A DNA stretch of 64,000 bases from an uncultured Candidatus Saccharibacteria bacterium (lineage in GTDB: Bacteria; Patescibacteriota; Saccharimonadia; Saccharimonadales; Saccharimonadaceae): positions 186,001 to 250,000 of the forward strand of contig CALMAK010000021.1 in NCBI GenBank assembly GCA_937859515.1, in the 5' to 3' direction. Below, in pieces: positions 60,293-64,000 of the stretch (position 1 is the first letter of the stretch; every line of letters begins with the position of its first letter). Under the pieces are notes generated by a model. The model had not been told where the DNA came from. It did not search any database and saw only the letters and a list, made by a program, of their open reading frames with translations. The translations under genes and the position numbers were made by a program.

Positions 60293-61414
60293 ATGAGCAA
60301 CTTCTTTTCTCGCCTTTCAACTCCGCTACGATTAATGCGCGTTGCGGGACGGCAAGTATATGCTCGCTATTTCGATGAGTTACAGCATTTTGATGGCAAC
60401 GCACGAGCGATCTGCCGACAGGTTGTTGATGGCACGTGGAACGGCACTTTTTATACCACGAGCCTTGGGCATTACGATTATTTTTGGATGCGTGATTTCG
60501 GTACAGTTGCTGGCCCTCTGGTGTCAATTGGCGAACGTGAAAAGGTCCATAAAACACTGCGGTGGGCACTGAAGCATTACCGCGCAGCTAACCACGTAAC
60601 GATCTGTATCGACCCGAATGGTCGTGCTTTCAATGCGCCAGGGCGACAAAGTATCGACGCACTACCGTGGCTAGTGCATTCACTAGCCATCAGCAAATAT
60701 CCCCTCACTAAGACCGACAAAGCATTTTTGAATCGGCGCATTAAGGTGTATTGCAAAAAATACCTGCAAACCTATTCTGGTCATCTCAAAAAACGTCGAT
60801 TATTTAACGAATTACGTGATGCAGTACATTATGATCGCAGCGCCTATGCATTAGCATTGACTGGACGCCTTAGTATTGCTGCCGGCGAGCTAGGACTTAC
60901 CTTTCCTTATCCACCTAATCGTTACGCCGAAGAACTTATCAGCCACTACTGGACAGGCCAGTATTTCCGCACTGACGCCGAAACTGATGATTTTAGTGCC
61001 GAATGTGCATTGATGCCGTTCTTCTTAGGCGTGATTCGCGATAAAAATAAGGCAGCCTCCACGTTTGACTACATCTTAAAATCAAAGCTTGAGACTCCTT
61101 ACCCCCTGAAATACAGCAATGGAAAGCTGAAGTTCCGCTATCGATTTATGATGGGACCGATTGCAATGCCGAACTATACCGGTGATACCATCTGGACATG
61201 GCATGCCACGTTCTATCTACATTTACTAAAACGATACAAACGACCTGAATATAAGGTGGAGTATGACAAATTTGCCAGCTTGATCGAGCGTCATGGCAAT
61301 TACCCAGAACTCGTTAATCCTGATGGATCATGGTACTACGCACCGTTCTATCGTGCCGACCCCGGCATGGTGTGGGCGGCGCTATTCCTTAGCTTGCCGA
61401 TACCGAAAGAATAG
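60293..61414 (+). CDS. (alpha/alpha)6-barrel glycosidase-like protein
   Basis: 373 residues, helical. WNGTFYTTSLGHYDYFWMRDFG, a DAVHYDRSAYALAL segment and CALMPFF fit the six-hairpin glycosidase fold (GH15/GDE-like, amylo-1,6-glucosidase type). Acidic residues in DYFWMRDF could be catalytic, but the family cannot be pinned down. No signal peptide. Extended -10 TGA-TACACT (60281-60286) ends 6 nt before the ATG. Confidence 0.65.
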   Translation: MSNFFSRLSTPLRLMRVAGRQVYARYFDELQHFDGNARAICRQVVDGTWNGTFYTTSLGHYDYFWMRDFGTVAGPLVSIGEREKVHKTLRWALKHYRAANHVTICIDPNGRAFNAPGRQSIDALPWLVHSLAISKYPLTKTDKAFLNRRIKVYCKKYLQTYSGHLKKRRLFNELRDAVHYDRSAYALALTGRLSIAAGELGLTFPYPPNRYAEELISHYWTGQYFRTDAETDDFSAECALMPFFLGVIRDKNKAASTFDYILKSKLETPYPLKYSNGKLKFRYRFMMGPIAMPNYTGDTIWTWHATFYLHLLKRYKRPEYKVEYDKFASLIERHGNYPELVNPDGSWYYAPFYRADPGMVWAALFLSLPIPKE

Positions 61415-61415
61415 C

Positions 61416-61446
61416 AAAACGTGCCCGCATATTGCGGGCACGTTTT
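61416..61446. terminator. Terminator between the glycosidase-like gene and dnaK
   Basis: AAAACGTGCCCGC and GCGGGCACGTTTT form a 13-bp stem with a 5-nt loop; it can serve both convergent genes. Confidence 0.9.
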
Positions 61447-61461
61447 AGTGAGGTAGTCGGG

Positions 61462-63366
61462 TTATTTTTTACCCTTCTTCTTGTCGTCTTCAACAACTTC
61501 ACCCTCAACCGGCTCATCCTTATCATCAGATTTTGCCTCATCGTCCTTGTCAGACTCTTCTTTGGCAGCTGCCTCGTACAATTTCGCACCAATCGACTGA
61601 ATTTTCTCCAGCAATTCATTTGACGCCTTCTCCAGCTGATCCTTATCATCAGACTCAAGGTGTTTCTTAGCCTCTTCAACTGCCTCTTCAATCACTTTTT
61701 TGTCATCGTCAGAGATTTTGTCAGCATACTCCTTTGGCATTTTTTCTGCCTGATAGATACCGTTTTCAAGACTATTGCGAGCATCGACCGCTTCGCGCTT
61801 TTTCTTGTCCTCGTCGGCATGTGCTTCGGCTTCTTTTTGCGCCTTTTCAATATCGTCTTTGCTCATGTTGCCACTGTCCTGAATCGTAACAGAGTTTTCC
61901 TTGCCTGTGCCCTTATCCTTAGCAGTCACATTCAAGATACCATTCGCATCAAGGCTGAAGGTTACTTCAATTTGTGGCACGCCACGAGGCGCAGGCGCAA
62001 TACCATCGAGGATGAATCGGCCGAGTGACTTATTATCATTCGCCATCTCGCGCTCACCCTGAAGTACATGGATTTCAACTTGCGGTTGATTGTCAGCCGC
62101 AGTACTGAATGTTTCGGACTTACTGGTTGGAATCGTACTGTTGCGCTCGATCAATTTCGTCGATACACCACCCATTGTCTCGATACCGAGTGACAATGGA
62201 GTCACATCTAGCAGCAGAACATCTTTGACGTCACCAGCAAGGACTCCGCCCTGGATTGCCGCACCAACAGCCACAACTTCATCAGGGTTCACACCTTGCA
62301 ATGGGTCTTTACCGAAGATTTGCTTTACCTTCTCAACCACCGCCGGCATACGAGTCATACCGCCAACCATGACGATTTCGTCGATGTCGCTTGCCTTCAA
62401 ATCAGCATCCTTTAGTGCCTTATTGACAGGATCAGCCAAACGATCAATCAGATCGGCGACTAATTCCTCAAGTTTTGCGCGGGTCAATGTATACTCAAAG
62501 TGCTTTGGACCATCAGCATCAGCCGTAATAAATGGCAGATTTACTTCATAGTTTGCGGTACTCGAAAGCTCTTTCTTGGCCTTCTCGGCCTCATCTTTCA
62601 GGCGCTGCAAAGCCGCGTTGTCCTTCTTTAAATCAACACCCTCTTCTTTCTTAAAGTAATCAATGAAATGATCAACAATGCGATTGTCGAAATCTTCACC
62701 ACCAAGGTGTGTATCACCATTGGTCGAACGGACCTCAAATACACCATCACCCAATTCGAGAATAGAGACATCAAATGTACCACCACCAAGGTCAAAGACA
62801 GCGATCTTTTCTTCCTTTTTATTCTCTAGGCCATACGCGAGGGCAGCCGCAGTTGGCTCGTTAATGATGCGCTTCACCTCAAGGCCGGCAATCTTACCAG
62901 CGTCCTTGGTTGCCTGTCGTTGGCTGTCATCGAAGTACGCAGGAACGGTAATAACCGCTTCGGTGACCTTTTCGCCAAGGAAGGCTTCGGCATCAGCTTT
63001 GATCTTTGAAAGAATCATCGCCGACACTTCTTCTGGAGTATAATCCTTGCCATCCAGCTTAACGGCAACACCATCACCCTTCTTGACGATCTCGTATGGC
63101 ATGATGTCGAGGTCTTTTTGAACTTCTTTATCACTAAACTTACGTCCGATGAGGCGCTTCACGCCATAAATCGTATTTTTTGCATTAGTGACGCGTTGAC
63201 GTTGGGCAACTTGCCCAACAAGGCGTTCGCCCTTTTTATTGATTGCTACCACACTTGGTGTAGTGCGATTGCCCTCGGCATTCGCAATCACCTCTGGCTT
63301 ACCTGCCACAAGATACGCAAATGCGCTGTTGGTTGTACCAAGGTCGATACCAATAATTTTTCCCAT
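61462..63366 (-). CDS. dnaK: Chaperone DnaK (Hsp70)
   Basis: 634 residues. ATPase domain starts [14 protein letters not shown], with [13 protein letters not shown] and the linker at about 380. Substrate domain, then an acidic Lys/Asp/Glu-rich tail. Folds proteins with DnaJ and GrpE. GAAAGGAATAG ribosome site. Two CIRCE-like sites upstream. Confidence 0.98.
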   Translation of the reverse strand: MGKIIGIDLGTTNSAFAYLVAGKPEVIANAEGNRTTPSVVAINKKGERLVGQVAQRQRVTNAKNTIYGVKRLIGRKFSDKEVQKDLDIMPYEIVKKGDGVAVKLDGKDYTPEEVSAMILSKIKADAEAFLGEKVTEAVITVPAYFDDSQRQATKDAGKIAGLEVKRIINEPTAAALAYGLENKKEEKIAVFDLGGGTFDVSILELGDGVFEVRSTNGDTHLGGEDFDNRIVDHFIDYFKKEEGVDLKKDNAALQRLKDEAEKAKKELSSTANYEVNLPFITADADGPKHFEYTLTRAKLEELVADLIDRLADPVNKALKDADLKASDIDEIVMVGGMTRMPAVVEKVKQIFGKDPLQGVNPDEVVAVGAAIQGGVLAGDVKDVLLLDVTPLSLGIETMGGVSTKLIERNSTIPTSKSETFSTAADNQPQVEIHVLQGEREMANDNKSLGRFILDGIAPAPRGVPQIEVTFSLDANGILNVTAKDKGTGKENSVTIQDSGNMSKDDIEKAQKEAEAHADEDKKKREAVDARNSLENGIYQAEKMPKEYADKISDDDKKVIEEAVEEAKKHLESDDKDQLEKASNELLEKIQSIGAKLYEAAAKEESDKDDEAKSDDKDEPVEGEVVEDDKKKGKK

Positions 63367-63415
63367 ATTCTATTCCTTTCGTTATATTTCGTAGATAATC
63401 TTCTGTCTTACTATA

Positions 63416-63442
63416 TTAGCACTCTATGTATGTGACTGCCAA
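63416..63442. promoter_or_regulatory. Second, degenerate CIRCE-like site upstream of dnaK
   Basis: TTAGCACTC-N9-GACTGCCAA: the left half is perfect and the right half has two mismatches. Confidence 0.55.
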
Positions 63443-63460
63443 TACTTTTAGTGTATAAAA

Positions 63461-63487
63461 TTAGCACTCACATGTCAAGAGTGCTAA
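63461..63487. promoter_or_regulatory. Perfect CIRCE operator upstream of dnaK
   Basis: TTAGCACTC-N9-GAGTGCTAA, an exact match to the HrcA operator. A TATACACT box lies between it and the second site. Confidence 0.95.
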
Positions 63488-63513
63488 TTCAGATTCTTTT
63501 GTAAACCCATGGT

Positions 63514-64000
63514 TTACAAAACTGGTAGAAACGACAGCAGCATAAATAGTATGCCCATCACCATAAGGCTGACACCCACCGTGCGATACGGACGGAGGTT
63601 TTTGATTCTTGTAAGGTAGCGTTCGATGTGCATAAAAAGTTTTGGACGCCAGTATCTTGCCGCCAGTATCACGACATAAGGCAGCATGGCTGCACCCAGC
63701 AGAATAACGATGAGTGCTACACCTACCAGCAGATTACTGGTCGCATGAACAACAGTGCGCGCACCCAATAGTAGTGCGGCAACACCCGTTACTCGAGTAA
63801 TCGCCCGTACAAACCCAAAACTAAACAACGCTGCACCACCCGTTCGCCCTTTTGTCTGTACTGGTGGCTGAGGAGTCAACGCTAACCGTTGCCCCCTATG
63901 ACGCCGACCTAATAATACTATGTACATTCCGGCACATAAGCTCATCAGCCCTATTACTATATCGACGCTATTCGTTCGATACTCACCAACTATCTCCCAC
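63514..64000 (-). CDS. Multi-pass membrane protein, 5' end outside window
   Basis: The frame is open to the window edge, giving at least 162 residues. Helices lie near both ends of the visible part and in the middle. An internal ATG at 63945 is not the likely start, because the upstream codons continue a hydrophobic segment (NSVDIVIGLMSLCAGMYIVLL). No family recognised. Confidence 0.6.
   Translation of the reverse strand, partial: WEIVGEYRTNSVDIVIGLMSLCAGMYIVLLGRRHRGQRLALTPQPPVQTKGRTGGAALFSFGFVRAITRVTGVAALLLGARTVVHATSNLLVGVALIVILLGAAMLPYVVILAARYWRPKLFMHIERYLTRIKNLRPYRTVGVSLMVMGILFMLLSFLPVL

Noticed and set aside
1-64000. Recoded TGA (Gly or Trp)
   Set aside because: TGA ends many genes at the expected family length, for example murT and the histidine kinase, and no conserved domain is interrupted by in-frame TGA.
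1-64000. CRISPR array, rRNA genes, transposase genes
   Set aside because: No regularly spaced short repeats, rRNA-like sequence or DDE/HUH transposase motifs were seen on either strand.

Overview
The window looks like a chromosome segment of a Candidate Phyla Radiation bacterium, most likely Candidatus Saccharibacteria (TM7). This is inferred from gene content and style, not from a marker-gene search. Genes are small and tightly packed, with frequent 4-bp overlaps and many short orphan or DUF proteins. There are no biosynthetic operons. A MurT/GatD pair, a membrane-anchored Clp ATPase, a monoderm-type type IV pilus locus without a secretin, and ComEC are present. TGA is used as a normal stop (for example murT, 2740-2742), so the code is standard, which argues against Gracilibacteria and Absconditabacteria. 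A large share of genes carry a -10 hexamer that ends 6-8 nt before the start codon, so leaderless transcription appears to be common.

Layout. 1-6.7 kb: Clp ATPase (partial), murT-gatD cell-wall amidation pair, peroxiredoxin, membrane acyltransferase-like protein, GT39-like glycosyltransferase, tRNA-Pro. 6.9-26.4 kb: mostly small single genes, many of them stress or repair functions: MsrA, MsrB, DNA-3-methyladenine glycosylase, HhH protein, ZIP and VIT metal transporters, a MacB-like ABC pair, VanZ-RDD protein, many DUFs, and a histidine kinase/response regulator pair. A GC-rich orphan gene without a conventional start lies at about 7.1-7.7 kb. 26.5-29.9 kb: a Fic/VbhA-type toxin-antitoxin module, RNase Y, TsaB and TsaE. 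30-38.9 kb: type IV pilus assembly (pilB, pilC, pilM, pilN, pilO-like), PRC-barrel protein, recX, recA and a prepilin. 38.9-48.6 kb, all minus strand: PH-domain protein, ruvB, a gene split at a G7 tract (CDP-alcohol phosphotransferase-like), ruvA, class A PBP, ruvC, a lamin-tail surface protein with Cys repeats, yebC and comEC.

48.9-53.6 kb is an accessory island. A 176-bp perfect inverted repeat brackets a TerD-like stress gene. A separate 100-bp near-perfect inverted repeat, which is the 3' flank of tRNA-Lys, brackets a large serine recombinase. The two repeats meet at a shared 5-bp CTCCA core that also forms the tRNA 3' end. The recombinase is preceded by a structured leader RNA with pseudoknot and terminator potential.

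53.6-64 kb: DUF192 protein; a cluster of three ATP-grasp ligases, a RimK-associated aspartic protease and an S51 peptidase, which suggests amino-acid tagging and trimming; dnaJ and dnaK at separate sites, each with CIRCE operators; an (alpha/alpha)6-barrel glycosidase-like protein; and a partial membrane protein at the right edge. Pilus, ComEC, RecA/RecX and RuvABC together would support surface attachment, DNA uptake and recombination in a reduced, host-dependent cell.
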